Origin: Centropus unirufus
Lineage: Eukaryota; Chordata; Aves; Cuculiformes; Centropidae
Length of the DNA stretch: 64,000 nt
Direction of reading: 5' to 3'
Assembly: GCA_013397695.1 (NCBI GenBank)
Contig: VYZI01000002.1
Location: 7,368,395 to 7,432,394, forward strand
Shown: positions 13,268 through 25,687 of the stretch, in pieces
Position numbering within the stretch: position 1 is the stretch's first letter
Layout: every line of letters begins with the position of its first letter
Notes under the pieces: generated by a model
Told to the model about the DNA's origin: nothing
The model's database searches: none
The model's input: the letters and a program-made list of their open reading frames with translations, nothing else
Translations under genes and position numbers: made by a program

Positions 13268-15216
13268 ATAAGCAAGTGCATGCATGATATCTCTGTACAC
13301 ATGCGCAAGTAGAGCAGCACCCACAGCTGCTGAAGCACCCATAGATGTGTTTGTGCTGCTCAAATCACACTCCTGAGCTGCCAAGGTCCTGAGATGCTTA
13401 TGGTGATTGGCACTTTGCAATAGGTTCCTTCCTGCTTTGTCATGTTCTCTAAACAGGCACCTTAAATAGTAGTTAGATATGAATATTCCTTTCCTTTTCT
13501 CCATAGTCGTGAGTTCAACATAACTAGGTGACATAGCTTTGCTTCCACAGAAGGAACACCTCCCATCTCCCACCCACCCACCTGCATCTCCCCACCACTG
13601 CATCTCTCACACTCCCAACTGCTTGGGAGCTGCAGTCAACCAAGATGTGAACTGATCCAGACTAAAAGGCAAATTGCTCTTCTGGGAAAAGTGAGGGGAT
13701 AGCCCAGGTAGGAAGTCAAGGTATGTTTCCCAAGGCACCTGAGCCAGCTTAATAGTCCTGCCCGTGGAGGTTCACAAGGCCCGCTCTTCTTCCAGTTGGT
13801 GAGACATCCCGCCACTCATTTTGACTTTGAAGCTCCATACGATACATAGCCAGATTTTCAAAGGGTTTTTTAGGCACTTTGCTTTGGAAGTTTATATTAA
13901 TGCAATATCAAAGCCTGTAATACCTTTGCTAAATAAGTGGCCGTGAGCACAAGCATGAGTTTTTAATGTTTAGGTCATGCTAAGTGTTGATTGCATTTAG
14001 TTCCTATTGTAGGACTCCGCTGCTCAGTAATTCACAGCATCAGTTAGTTGCACAGAAGTGCAACATAACACACGGTCTGGTCTAGGCAAATACAGGCAGG
14101 AAGTATATCCCACACGTGGGATGTGCAATTCAAGTGTAATTGCCAAAATTCCCTGGCTTTCATGAATGTGCATGCCAATCTCAATTAACCCCATAGTACT
14201 TATTTAGAAAGTTAAGATCTTAATTTTTGACAGCAACTTATGATGCGAGCCACTCTATTCAAATACAAGTGCAGTCCAAGTTCCATTATATTACTTTTGC
14301 AGACTCAAAACTGACAGGTGAACATAGATCTGAAGGGAAAAAATAAATCTAGTTTTCATGGCCCACTCCACCTTTACTGTCAAGGGCAGACGGTGGCATC
14401 ATTTGTAACAATATTAGCTGTGTACTGGGGTAAGATTTCACAGAGTCCTCTTTAGTTTTAATACAACTATTGCCTAACAAAATATTCAATATGCTACTGA
14501 CATCAACTGGATGGAAGGAGACTTTATGTTTATAATGTTTTGCTGAGTAAAATTAATTCCTTAATTTATCAGCCTAGGTTGTTGCCATTATAGTCTAAAC
14601 ACAGCTGCCAGCCTCACAGTTTTTACCTATTGAAGTAAGGAGCATAGCCTTTTTACTCCTAAAGCTTGATTGGTATAAGCATCTTTTGATTCCCTTCCCT
14701 ACTCTTCTGGATCTTTTTCAGCCTTTCTTCTTCCAGCTGGATAGTTTAGGGATGGCTCAGCTGGAAAACAACTACTTTTTTTTTTTCTTTCCCTATTTTT
14801 TAGAAAAAATAGTTTTCTAATCTAGACCACCATGTGTGCTGCAGACATCACTTCTCTACGTGGTAGTGGAATAAAACATGGGTGCAGAGAAGCTAGGGGC
14901 TTGCTGCTGTTGGAGAAATTGAAAATTGAACTTCACTCAGTTGGCTGGATTTCACTAGTGAAGCCAACCACAGCTGGGTAAAACAAAGTCTCAACAAAAA
15001 ACCCACAAAAACACAGACATTAAACTGCAGGAAATAGTTTTGTTTGCCATAAACATGCATAACAAGACTAGTACTTATAAGCCTATTATTTTCTAAAAGA
15101 GAATCTGTGAAGAATCAAATAGAAAAGGTTAAATATATAAAAGGAATACAAAAGGATAGTTACCAATGAAAAAAGAATTGGATATCCATTTCATTTTCTT
15201 GCAGTTATTCCCTATT

Positions 15217-15280
15217 TATTATAGGGGATATAATATGAATGCAATACACATACAGGATATAATTAATTATCCCCTATTAT
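15217..15280. repeat. gapped inverted repeat
   Basis: The left arm around ATAGGGGATA (15221-15230) pairs with TATCCCCTAT (15269-15278). The match covers roughly 12 of 13 positions, with a spacer of about 38 bases. No target-site duplication or transposon terminal motif was recognised around it. Confidence 0.6.
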
Positions 15281-17033
15281 CATTACCTTAAAAAGAGAAT
15301 AGATGTTGAAAAACATCACCTTGGTATTTTGTACCAACAACATTAAAAGAAGGAAAGAAAATCTTGAAAGGGTCAATTAATCTGAAATAAGTAGTAAAAT
15401 TCTTAGAATTTTCTCACAGAGGCTGGGCACTGACAATTATTTCACTGACTACTTGATTGATTTATGTGTTGTCAATTCTTGTATGTCTCTTATAAAGCAA
15501 TCATATTTGAGTAGATTCAAGGACTCTATACCAGCTATTGAATAGGCTATGTAAAAATTCTCAGTTTAAGATACTCAACTATTTTGACCTTGAATGTAAA
15601 CATATAGTAATCAAGATAAATACAGCTCTAGATCGTTAGCAAAATATTAATAAATAGGACACTTTTGCTTGGGCTGCAGTTTGCAGCTTTCTGTTCTCTC
15701 CTAGGCGATATTCTATTGATCTTCTTTCTCGTAGCTTTTCTCTATGTATGGCTAACAAACTCCTTTTCCCCCATTCTCAATCATGAATTTTCATGAAGCA
15801 TGTGGAAATGTAATACTTTTATTTAATTCACCCTCCATCCAATCCGAAATATTTTTTTATGGTATCAAGTCAAAGGCAGACACCACACAATGCCTGTGTG
15901 CATCCAATTTAACACGTGCAGTGTAATAATACCAGATACTCCATTGCCATAGGAAGCAAAGTTAATTTGGTTTCACTCGAAACCTTCACCAGAGCTGGTA
16001 AGCTTTATCACACATGGTATGATCAGAACAAGACAACCCCTTATTTTTATTTTTTATTTCAATTCAAAGCATGAAAACCTGTCAAAATTTCCTTTCACAT
16101 ATATGCTTAGTATTCCAAGATATCTTTTCATTCTACACAGAAGCTGTGAACTTTACTGAATTATTGTAACTTATAAATTTACTATTTCTTTTTAAACTGA
16201 CAAGCAAATGATGGAAAACATATTGATGCTCCATATGGCTTGAAAGCTCATAAGAAACCTTCTTCCTACAACTGGCATGTTTCAATGTTTTTAGAGCTGT
16301 GAAAGGTTTTTATGTTTGCCAGTTTTCCATACCATTACTGGAATCTTGAAGCAGTGTTTATCACGGGGGAATACGATCTGGCTCCAGGACCTATAAGCTA
16401 TTCTTCCACATTTCCCTCCATGCATCGCCTGCCAATGAATCACCAAGGAAACTCATTACCAAAAGCAAAAACTACACTGAATGGTGCAGCTGAGTGTCAA
16501 CAGATAGTGTGTTTTTTGCTGGACCGCTCAAGCCTGTTATTTCTTCAATTGCTTCACTTATGTCATGTTGAAAGGCTGTGCTACACTGATTCACATTCTC
16601 ATTTGTTTAATTTTAATCTCCTCTGACTTACTGGTATGAGTGTGATGTCTGAGCTGCTGTCAGAAAGTCTGTGTGAGGCTATTTTAACAGCTATGAAAAG
16701 ACAAAACCCAGTTCACATTCTTTTCATTTGTCATTTATATTGAAGGATTTGCTTTTCCATTAGCTTAACCTAGGCGTGTCATGTTCCGGATGAATGAATA
16801 AAAGAGTGAATCCTTCTTTTCCATTGTTAACCTCCAGTACATATCAGGTTGTGATTTTCCTGTTTCTGCACTGCCAGTCTCCAGAAAGTTTCAGGGATAC
16901 TCTACATAAACACAAATATTGTGATTCCTCTAGACCTCATCCCAAGGTTAAGCTGTGATCTGAATCCTCATAACATTTTCAAGACACCTGCCAATACCAG
17001 GTAAATATTTTCAATGAGTGCTTGAAGACTGCC

Positions 17034-17116
17034 AGGATACAACCTTTAAATGCTTGGGTCAACCTCTGCCTTCCAGAATACAACCTTTTAATGTTTGGGT
17101 CAGTCTCTACCTTTCC
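17034..17116 (+). repeat. 41-bp tandem duplication (two diverged copies)
   Basis: Copy one is 17034-17074 and copy two is 17075-17116. They align throughout with a few substitutions and one extra base (shared blocks include ATACAACCTTT and TTGGGTCA). The two copies abut directly. An open frame crosses the repeat but shows no known domain. Confidence 0.85.
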
Positions 17117-17777
17117 CACCTACTCCTTATAAATTCTAGTTTTCAGTCCCTGTGTTTTGTACACCCATTTGTGTCAATTTTCCCAGGGACTCTGCTGGGC
17201 CTGCAGCAGTTGGTTAGGCGTCCTGACCAGCTACGTGCACTGTCCCAGTGTAGCTTATTTCTTTTTATTGAACTTGAGAAATAAGGAATGTCTCATTCGC
17301 TCCTAGACACTCACTCACAGATGTAAGGCAGAGGCTTCTTCTCATTAAAGGTGCTGTACTCATTAGTCCATGTTCCCCTGCCCCAGCTCACAGTTCATCA
17401 GTTCAAAGCTGATCCCACCGGATATTTTAAACCACCACTCCCTAACTTTACTGATTAGAGTCCTCCACAGGCAGCTTGGTTACCTTTCATCCTGATCAAG
17501 CTAAGGACAGTTTTCCTACTTAAATGAATCTATCATATTAGTGCAATAATATAATACTGGTTACAGTTTCAAGATTCCAAATTCAAAATCAAAGAGCTTT
17601 TCTTTTTTTGGTTGCAGCTACATTTCTATTTCTCCAAAACCAAGCACTACTTGTTATTTTAAAACCTCAGACCTAGGTATCAATGGTACTTGCTATTTTT
17701 CAGGTTTTGTCTTTCTCTACTTCTGCACTTATGTAGGGCAATTGAATACATCTTTGCATAATGATGCCAATTTTTTC

Positions 17778-17794
17778 TTTTTTTTTTTTTTTTT
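17778..17794. repeat. T17 homopolymer
   Basis: An uninterrupted run of 17 T in a pyrimidine-rich setting. On the minus strand this would be an A-rich tract, but I see no retrocopy attached to it. Confidence 0.85.
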
Positions 17795-19669
17795 CTTCAA
17801 AAATCCAGCAGTTGTGGACAATGAAGGAAACAGTTTAAATGAGGATAAAATGGGAGTGAAAAATGCAGGCTAAAATGGCTCAGGGACACTGACTAATCTA
17901 AGGTATTCACTGACATGAAAAGCATCACATTTGTGGTGATAAAAAATTCTATTTAATGATAGATTAAAAACTTAAATGACAGCTATCATCTAGCCAAAGA
18001 CTATAGTTTCTCAATAGCTATGAGGAAATTAAAGGTGACTTTATATTAAGATGACATTAAAAATAACAGCATTCCTATTTGGAATGGGCATTTTATGCTA
18101 ACAGACATCTGATAAGTTACAGAGACTCTGATGAAAGCAACATCACCATGTCATCATTTCAAAATGTCATCATTTTATTCAGAAATTCTCTGATGCTGTC
18201 CAGATAAATACTTTAAGTTCAGGACAAAATTAAGCTGTTTTTTATTCTTCCTATTGTTGATAACAAAGCTAGTTAAGAAGTGTATTTAAATGTACTGTGA
18301 ATCAGGCATCACTATAACATGAAAAGCTTGTATTCTTTTTCAGTACAAGATATGATGGTAAATTTACTGCTTCCAGCTTAAAAAAAAATATATGAGAAAA
18401 TACATGTTTTCTATCTATTAACAGGCACTGAGATCAAGAGGTTGGAAACAATGTTCTCTGGCCTAAGATCCTTTACTACTGCTTTACTTTTGCCTGGTAA
18501 AGGTTATAAAACAGAGCCTTATTAAAGCAATAGGCAAAACTTGAACTGAAATCATTGTAGCCATAAAGCTCATAAAATATTGCTTTCCATACATGTAGCC
18601 CCATTTATTTCTCTAGGTCTGTTTAAGTACATACATTTTTATTTGGTTCTCTGGTTAACACAAATAATAATAATGACAAATGAGCAGTGTGGTAGTGCCC
18701 CTGCTGAAGGCCATATCTGCAGCACTTATTTTGAGTGCAGCTTCCTCACAGAATGGAAAGTTTTAAATTGCATTTGAGAGCACTAAGAATTGATACATGC
18801 TCAAGAAAAAAACTGAGGACCTGACACAAGTGCTTGCTTGGAATAAAGAAGAAAACTTTGATTATAAGGCTGGGAACATTGTCTGAGAGCCTTTAAGTTG
18901 GACCAATATAGGGAAAATTTTTAACAGTTCTGAAGTATATATCAGAAGTTACCTCAAAGATAATAAGTGTTGAGCAGAAGTAGCATTGTCCTTTAAACTT
19001 TTGCAGCTGCTTTTTTTTTTCATGGGGAGAAAAAGATCCTCACATTTGTGTTTTTCCTCAGTGATATGCTTTCTTCCCTCATAGATGTTTCAATAGGCTT
19101 TCATTGATTTGAGTAAGCCTGTATTTTAAGACAATAAGACCGATGTAAAACATGGTATAATTTTGACCATCTCAGGACAAAAAAAAGATGCTGGCAGATC
19201 CCATGTAGCATAAAGGTGACAGAGAAAACAGTATCAGTCTGAATCCAGATTGCCCCTCTGCCTAAACTAACATAAGACGTTCATGAACCCAAGTCTGATC
19301 AAGACCAACCTGGTACTGCTGAGTAATGCAGGATGGCTGATACTGTCACCATCGAACCATGCCTGCCAGCAGCTGAGCCTGGATGACATTAAAGACTTAA
19401 AAATATAATATCCAAGATCCTTTGGAAGTTACATTTAGTGTTGTAGTCACAATCAAAGTTTAATATTTAATACTAATCTATTGTTAAATATTATTGGGCA
19501 GGAAAAGTCTTCCTACTTACCCTTTCCCTCCTCTTTTCTTTTGCTTTCATGGATTTACAGAGAATTGAATATCAGGTACTTTAGGATTGATTCCTTCAGT
19601 GTCCACATCACTATTTAGTGAACATGTTCTACTGTACTTCAATTATTGAAGCCCAAGATGCCTATACAC

Positions 19670-19684
19670 TATTATTATTATTAT
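19670..19684. repeat. (ATT)5 microsatellite at a CR1 breakpoint
   Basis: Five ATT units sit exactly where the minus-strand CR1 ORF2 homology stops. In the translated frame the repeat appears as a run of Ile after a conserved Trp-Trp-Asp segment. It may mark a break-and-repair joint or slippage at a deletion edge. Confidence 0.85.
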
Positions 19685-20032
19685 ATCCCACCACCAATTG
19701 ATGGCAATTATGTCATAGTCCCCTTGCCCTACAATGGTCTCTGGTTCCTCCTGTTTGTTGCCCATGCTGCATACATTGGTGTAGACGCACTTCAGATGAG
19801 CTGTTAGTCCCACTGCACTCTTAAAGGGAATAGCCTTGATTCCTAAATGACTGCTCATCAACTTATCTGACCCATCAGTGCTATTCACATCTTTATCACT
19901 TGGAGTACTCACCCCCACTCCCTCTGAGGTGACAGACTGAATGTCCTTGCCAGTACACCATCTCTCAGAGACCCGAGTGCCATTCCCAGGCTCATCACTG
20001 TCAAGCCTGGTTCTGTCCTCCTCTCCCTTCAC
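19685..20032 (-). pseudogene. CR1 ORF2 N-terminal remnant (endonuclease start)
   Basis: This frame starts two bases out of register from ORF1, immediately after its stop, as expected for a separate downstream ORF. After an acidic, low-complexity leader of about 75 residues comes LKCVYTNVCSMGNKQEEPE, then YDIIAINWWWD. These match the opening of the APE-type endonuclease domain of CR1 ORF2 (Tyr-Thr-Asn, then Asn-Lys-x-x-Glu with the metal-binding Glu, then A-I-T-E-T-W-W). The Thr-Glu-Thr of the last motif is replaced here. The frame then runs into the (ATT)5 repeat and ends at 19643, so the rest of the endonuclease and all of the RT are missing. It begins with GTG; no ATG is available. Confidence 0.75.
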
Positions 20033-20034
20033 AT

Positions 20035-20219
20035 CTAGTTTAAAGCTCTATTGATGAGCCCTGCTAGATTCTTAGAGATTATTCTTACACCCACTGGGGA
20101 CAAGTATTCCCCATTCCCAGACAGAAAGCCTGGAGGTGTGTAGGCCCGTCTACGATCAAAGAGCCCAGAATTTTGCTCCTCATACCAGGTTTGAAGCCAG
20201 TTATTAATTTCTTGATTTT
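20035..20219 (-). pseudogene. CR1 ORF1 C-terminal remnant (SGNH esterase-like)
   Basis: The minus-strand frame ending at TAG 20035-20037 runs for about 60 codons from an upstream stop. It contains EINNWLQTWYEEQNSGLFD and ends KNLAGLINRALN. The pattern (I-N-x-W-L, a middle G-L-F-D segment, then a G-x-x-L turn and a terminal helix with L-A-G-L-I-x-R-A-L) fits the C-terminal end of CR1 ORF1, a chaperone or esterase-like protein that binds element RNA or lipid. Where active members carry an Asp-Gly-x-His-Leu type catalytic motif, this copy reads Asn-Gly-Glu-Tyr-Leu. Both catalytic positions are therefore lost if the alignment is right. The upstream half of ORF1 is broken by stops. Confidence 0.7.
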
Positions 20220-20225
20220 TCTAGT

Positions 20226-23200
20226 TCCTGAATGAAAGTGTTGTTCCCAATGTGTTCTTGTTCCTAATGAAAGTGCTTCCTTCTTTCTGTGATATTACTG
20301 AAACTTTTACTGCTGCTGGCATGATGAATAGTCCAACCCAGGCTTCGGGTCATCAATTACAGAATGTGATAAGAACACCTGATTGGCCCTGGTGGCTGTG
20401 AGTGTGTCTATAATATCCTACTAGTGTCCTTACTGAAGTCAGTTTTGCTGTTATTTTCTATCAGTTGTGACTTTCTAAATGGTCAAGGCTCAACTGAAGA
20501 AGCCCAGTTAGAAACCCTAGACAAATAATCAAGCAACATCGAAAAAGAATCATGTGTTCAACTTTCACCATGCTGGATCTTGACTGATAGGAGAAAAATG
20601 ATTATGAATAATTTAGTGTGGAGTAATTTGCTCTTTAAGTCTAAGTAATTGGCATTTCAGTTTCCTCTGTAGACGTTTAGGGTTTTTTCTCATCCTCAAA
20701 AAATGCTACAATAAAACAACTAAATTAAAGCTCATTAAAAGTTATGCTCAGTTGTCTCAGACAATTTCAAACTCTAACTCCACATGGAAATTACATATGT
20801 ATATATATTAAAATAATCAGCAAACTTCGAGAAAATTCTTATATGCTTTCATATATGAAGTAGTGAAGGTGTTAACCTGTTTCTATTTCTCCCTTGTTTT
20901 AAAAATAAGAAAAAAGTCATCATAATACCCACCGTCACCTTCTTTTCCACATCTCTGCTTCTCAATATTGTTTTGTTACATTTGCGATCCCCTATCACAC
21001 AGTTTATGGAAAATTAGGTAGAATTACGAAAAAAACAAAGAAGGTAACACTTGTTACCACCTGCCTTTCCATGAGTATATATCCCTTTACAATGTAAGTA
21101 TTAATATGCTTGGCTCTCCTCATTTTCTATCTTGATTTGCATAGTCAGAAATTAGAGACACACTTTAGTGGGAGAGCTTGAATATGACACAGCATTTCTA
21201 TTAACCAACCTTTCCACTGCTTTTACACTGTTACAGTCTTTACTTGCACACCTCTTAAAAAGTGAGTAAAAGTGTTCTAAAGATGTAAATAGAAAAGTTG
21301 TTTATATTGTAGTAGCCTGGGTAGAGTGTAGCATGTAGGAATTTAGAGTAAATAGGATTAGATTGTGGTGTAGTATTGGATACACAAATGTAGAATCAAT
21401 TCCTTCTTGTTAAAGTTTCTAAAGAATAGAAATGAAGTGAAACAAAGTAATATTTTCTAATCGTTACTCAGATTTTTTTTCTGACTATCACATGGCCCAG
21501 AAAGGCTAACATTCCACTCAGATACAATCATCATAGTCCTTTGCAGCTTATGATAAAGAAAATCCAGCAACTTTCAGATTCCTTTGCTTACAGCCTCAGT
21601 GCAACTGAGCACCCAGAACTCCCAGGGAGCGCAGCCATCATAATTTCTAAGAAGTAAGCCCATTGGAAATAATAAAACTTGATCAAAAATATAATAAAAG
21701 GAGTCAGCAGATGTAAAATCCACAGGTCCCACAGCTGTAGCAGAAAAAAAATAATCTCCAAGTAGTCAAATTTCTTGTTGCTATCACTGATGTAGTGTGT
21801 TTTTTTCCAAGGGAATCTGAGAATGATATCAGAAGAATTATGAAAAAAATGTCAAAAAATTTCCTCCTTGGGACCTTACTTTTAAATACTTCAAAGCAAG
21901 GCAAGGCCTAAGTATTTCTGGCTTTAATCTTGAATATTATTGGTCTGTAAAGCACATAAAGATTACAATCACTCTGCAGAGAAATATTTTCACCCTCAAT
22001 AGACCAGGGGAGGGAAATGCTAGATGATTTCTAACTGCCTTATAGTATCATAGAAAACGAGCTATTTTTAAAACAAACTTAATTATATTCCACAACTTTG
22101 AACCTGAGCCTTTGCCTTTCTTCCCGGTGAGTTTAAAGCTCTTGATTTAGAGAGTATAAGTTCAACAGGCTGGCTCCATAGAACTGATGTACAACTAGAC
22201 TTTATAACTCTTCCTTCTGCTAAAGAAACTTCAGTCTAAGACTGGCCATGCATTGCAATTATGTGAAATGCAAACAGAGGCATGGAGAAACAGCTGTTTT
22301 CCCAATATAGCAAATTCTTTGGGGAAATTTGTGCAGAAGGAAGTAATAAATGCATCGGCAACCACTATCACACTCTGATAATTACTGCAAGGCAAAAGAA
22401 CATCTGTGTGCAAGAAGGAGTAAAAACAACACTTGAGCTAATAAAAAGAAAAATTTAAAAAAACCCAAACTATATGATAAGGAGTGGAAGAAAAACATCC
22501 TCTTTTTTCCTGGAAACATCACTAGCGTATTACTCAAGAATTTAATTCCAACACAGTTTTGTTGCTTGATTGCTTGTGAGTTTTTTTGGACTGAAATAAA
22601 TTGTGCTTCATTCAAGCTCCTCTGTTCAAACTAAAACCCTAGTCCTAACCAGGAGCCAAGAAAGCCAGTTGCGATATGCAGAAAAATTATTTACCACCCA
22701 GCAAATCATAAGCAAGTTAAATTCACCTTACAGTTTATTTCAATCTAATGAATATTCCAGATTAATCCAAAGACAGGACATGAAAATGTTTTGAAAAACA
22801 GAAAATCATAATAAATACTCTGCCTTATCTCCCTGGATAACTGCAAAAGCCCACAGGACAATGTAAAGCAATATACTGAAGTCTATGTCGGAAAGTTTGA
22901 ATAAAGCATCGGATGGAAATCTTACAACAGCGTTTTCTCAGTAGAATATTTAAGCTTTCCAGTTAATGCCTAGCTAACTTCCTTAATATGTTTCTGGTTT
23001 GTCCTTCCAAAGTAAGTTGAGCCCAGGGATATAAAATGGATTATTTTGGATGTTAATCTGCTGTTGTGACAACTCTGTTTTTTTCAAAAAAGTTTTTTTT
23101 TAAGATAAGTTTTTATAATCAGTCTCCATCAACGTGTTTAAAGAAAGGAACTAAAAAAAAAGGCAACCCCCTGCCCCCATGTAGTTTTGGAGTCATCAGT

Positions 23201-25687
23201 ACTTTTTCACATTTTATTACACTATGAATTTCACAGAATTGGACTGTGACTTGAGCTCACATCTGCTTCAGGCTTAGGATCTAGCATTCTGTTTCCTGCA
23301 TATTTTTTCCCTCAAATTTAAAATAGTTCTAATAGTTATACTGGAGATATTTGACAAAGTAGGTATAGCTAATATTTATTATCCAGATAAAATTTAACAC
23401 CAATAGCTTATAAAGTGCAGATATAAGTCAGATGAAGAAAAAAAAAAGAGGAACAATTGTTTTCACAGCTGTCACAGAATCTTGTTCTGCAAACGTAATT
23501 CAGAGAGAAAGTCATGATAGTAACAATTTTAACCAGTGAATAAATTCCATTACTTCAAAAACATTTTTTCATTTTAATCAGGAGGTGTTTTCCCTCCTTG
23601 AGAAGAAATTATGGATAAGTTTCATTGTAGATGGCCCAGAGAATCTTATGCGTTTAAGATAGTTTGCAACTCTTTTGCATAGACAACACTGTCAGGTTAG
23701 ACTTTTAATTTCTATGAGCCAGAGATGGAACAAAGAGATCTGTAAACTAAGGAAAAAAAGTGACATTTTCTGCCAGATGATTGGGGTCTTTTTGTCTGCT
23801 TTGCCTGTTTATACTGATAGCTCTTAAGCTGGTTTCTCTATACCTCGAGAGCACCTGCAAAAACTGAATCCTGATCTTCGTTTCTAAAGAGCAGGATTAT
23901 TGCTCTTACAAACATCAAACACCTTTTTTTAAGCTGTAACTTGGCTATGTGCTCCCTGTGTGTTAACACAGATGATCACTAAAATGTATAAGCCAATCAT
24001 CCCCTCAGGATCCACAAATTTTCTTATCACAAACAAACGTGTACAAACTCAAGGAAAGATGAAGCTGCAATAGTTACAGGAAAGCAGTAGGATGGAATGC
24101 ATATGTTTTACAAAACATGCAAATACACGTTAAGAAGTTCATAAAAAATTGCAAAAGTGGGAAAGTTAATTCTAATTTTAAACAGTAACTTTTTTTTTTC
24201 CAGAACAATTCAAGTTCTGTTTATTTCAAATTCCCTGGAAAATTTATTATCCATTGCTGAATTTTGATCCACTCTCCTATCCTTTGTACAGGTGCTTAGT
24301 ACTGTCCAGAAACTGCACCAATACCGTGTTTCTGAACACAGAATTAAATTGTGTGTGGCATTTTTGGTATATCCTGCATTTAATTGTGTTAAATATTATT
24401 TAGTTTAATCAGTTGTTTAATAGCTATTTGTTTAATGTACTTAGCACAGCTTACTTTCAAAAAAGTGGAATGAGAACCTGAGAGCAGTATTGATTATGCA
24501 GGTGTTAAAGCAAAACCCAAGTAAAACACAACTGACATCTTTGGCAAGACATTTTAAGGGGAAAAAAAATCATCAAAGAATGTGTTTTAAAAAGCTGATC
24601 TAAGCAAAATTTACAGCCAGATTATGGGTAAAACCCCTGTGACCAAACACTCTTGGCACCTTGCACTAAATACTGTGATTACATGGGCTGCTCTGAGCAC
24701 TGATGGTTTCTACAAAATGAAAACTGATCCTTTTTAAATAATTTGCAGACAAATTTCATCAACTAAAGAACAGAGCTTTTGCTGTGCTTCTTTTGTTTCT
24801 TATTTGTCCAGTGTTAATTAGAGTCTCAGGGAGACTGCAACTGCATATTGCTTAAACCATTAATTGAGCTTTTGATTGGCATTCTTGCTAAGAGGCTATG
24901 TAAGCTCTCAGTTTAGCCCACAATTGGACAAACTACAACAGTTTATTCAAAATGCTAACATGGACACTATATGTACAGTATACATATACAAAACGCACTT
25001 CCAAATAAAAAAAGGATGCTCAGATCAGACCTCTATAATTTAAGAGGAGCTCTTTCTTTTATTATGTACTACCATGTGAAATTGAAAATTATCAAGTTAA
25101 ACTAGGAACACCTATCCCATCCTCACTCTTCCCCCCTGTGTTGGACATATATTATTGAAACTGTAAAACAGGTAACACAGAAAGCAAGACAAGAAAGTGA
25201 ATTAGACTACTGGAGTGTTTTTAATGGACAGCAAGAAAATGTAAAAGGAAGTGTTTCTACACAATTTCTTGATGTTCTCTTCAGTGGAAGTACGCAATCC
25301 CAAGTCACCTGATAAGGCTCTGAAGCTGAGATCAAACCCCAGTGGAATAAGATAAATTATGTGCAGCAAATTGAACAAGTGCCTAAGCAAGGAGACCAAG
25401 GGAAAGGAACTCCAGGAACAGCTCTTGCTAGAAAACAGTAGCATATCATCTCTTACAAGCACAGAAATGACAATTACCTCAGTCCCATCATGTTCATTCT
25501 TCCAACAATAGACAAGTTCATTTATAGAATACCAACATTTTTTTTGTAGTTAGGGAGCACATTTGTTTACTGTATACCAAGATTTCCTCAGAAAGTAATG
25601 TGAAGTTACATGTGAAAGTATAGGGGCATTTTACCTTCTCCGTCACCACAGCGAGGAAGCTTCTTTAGTCCTGGCCAACTATCAGAA
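20226..25687. other. AT-rich DNA without recognisable gene
   Basis: Faint CR1 ORF1 homology may continue to about 20330. Beyond that I see no gene or named repeat. A segment at 24815-24940 has several TAATTA-type cores and is treated as a possible conserved element. Short frames (21704-21904, 22231-22615 minus, 22603-22794 plus and 25202-25462 minus) have no recognisable domain. Confidence 0.6.

Larger units (their letters stand above)
8655..19669. other. AT-rich DNA without recognisable gene
   Basis: About 11 kb with no gene or dated repeat that I can name. It holds an AT-rich patch around 12688-12770, an (AT)n microsatellite at 13250-13267, a gapped inverted repeat at 15217-15280, a small tandem duplication at 17034-17116 and a T17 run at 17778-17794. 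A GC-richer zone at 10300-10850 carries a 79-codon minus-strand frame at 10291-10530 with no recognisable domain. The frame at 13202-13603 (minus) runs through the microsatellite and its Tyr/Ile repeat is just translated TA repeat. Confidence 0.6.
19685..20225 (-). mobile_element. CR1 LINE fragment spanning ORF1 end and ORF2 start
   Basis: Reading on the minus strand, the left part of the element (20225 down to 20035) encodes an ORF1 C-terminal esterase-like segment. The part from 20032 down to 19685 encodes the beginning of ORF2 up to the endonuclease N-terminus. No 3' part of CR1 is attached. Bird CR1 copies are mostly truncated at the 5' end and keep the 3' tail, so a piece holding only the 5' half must have lost its 3' half by deletion or rearrangement. 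Weak homology may extend to about 20330. Confidence 0.8.

Noticed and set aside
13202..13603. 133-codon minus-strand frame
   Set aside because: Its C-terminal part translates an (AT)n microsatellite and it has no domain; no exon signals support it.
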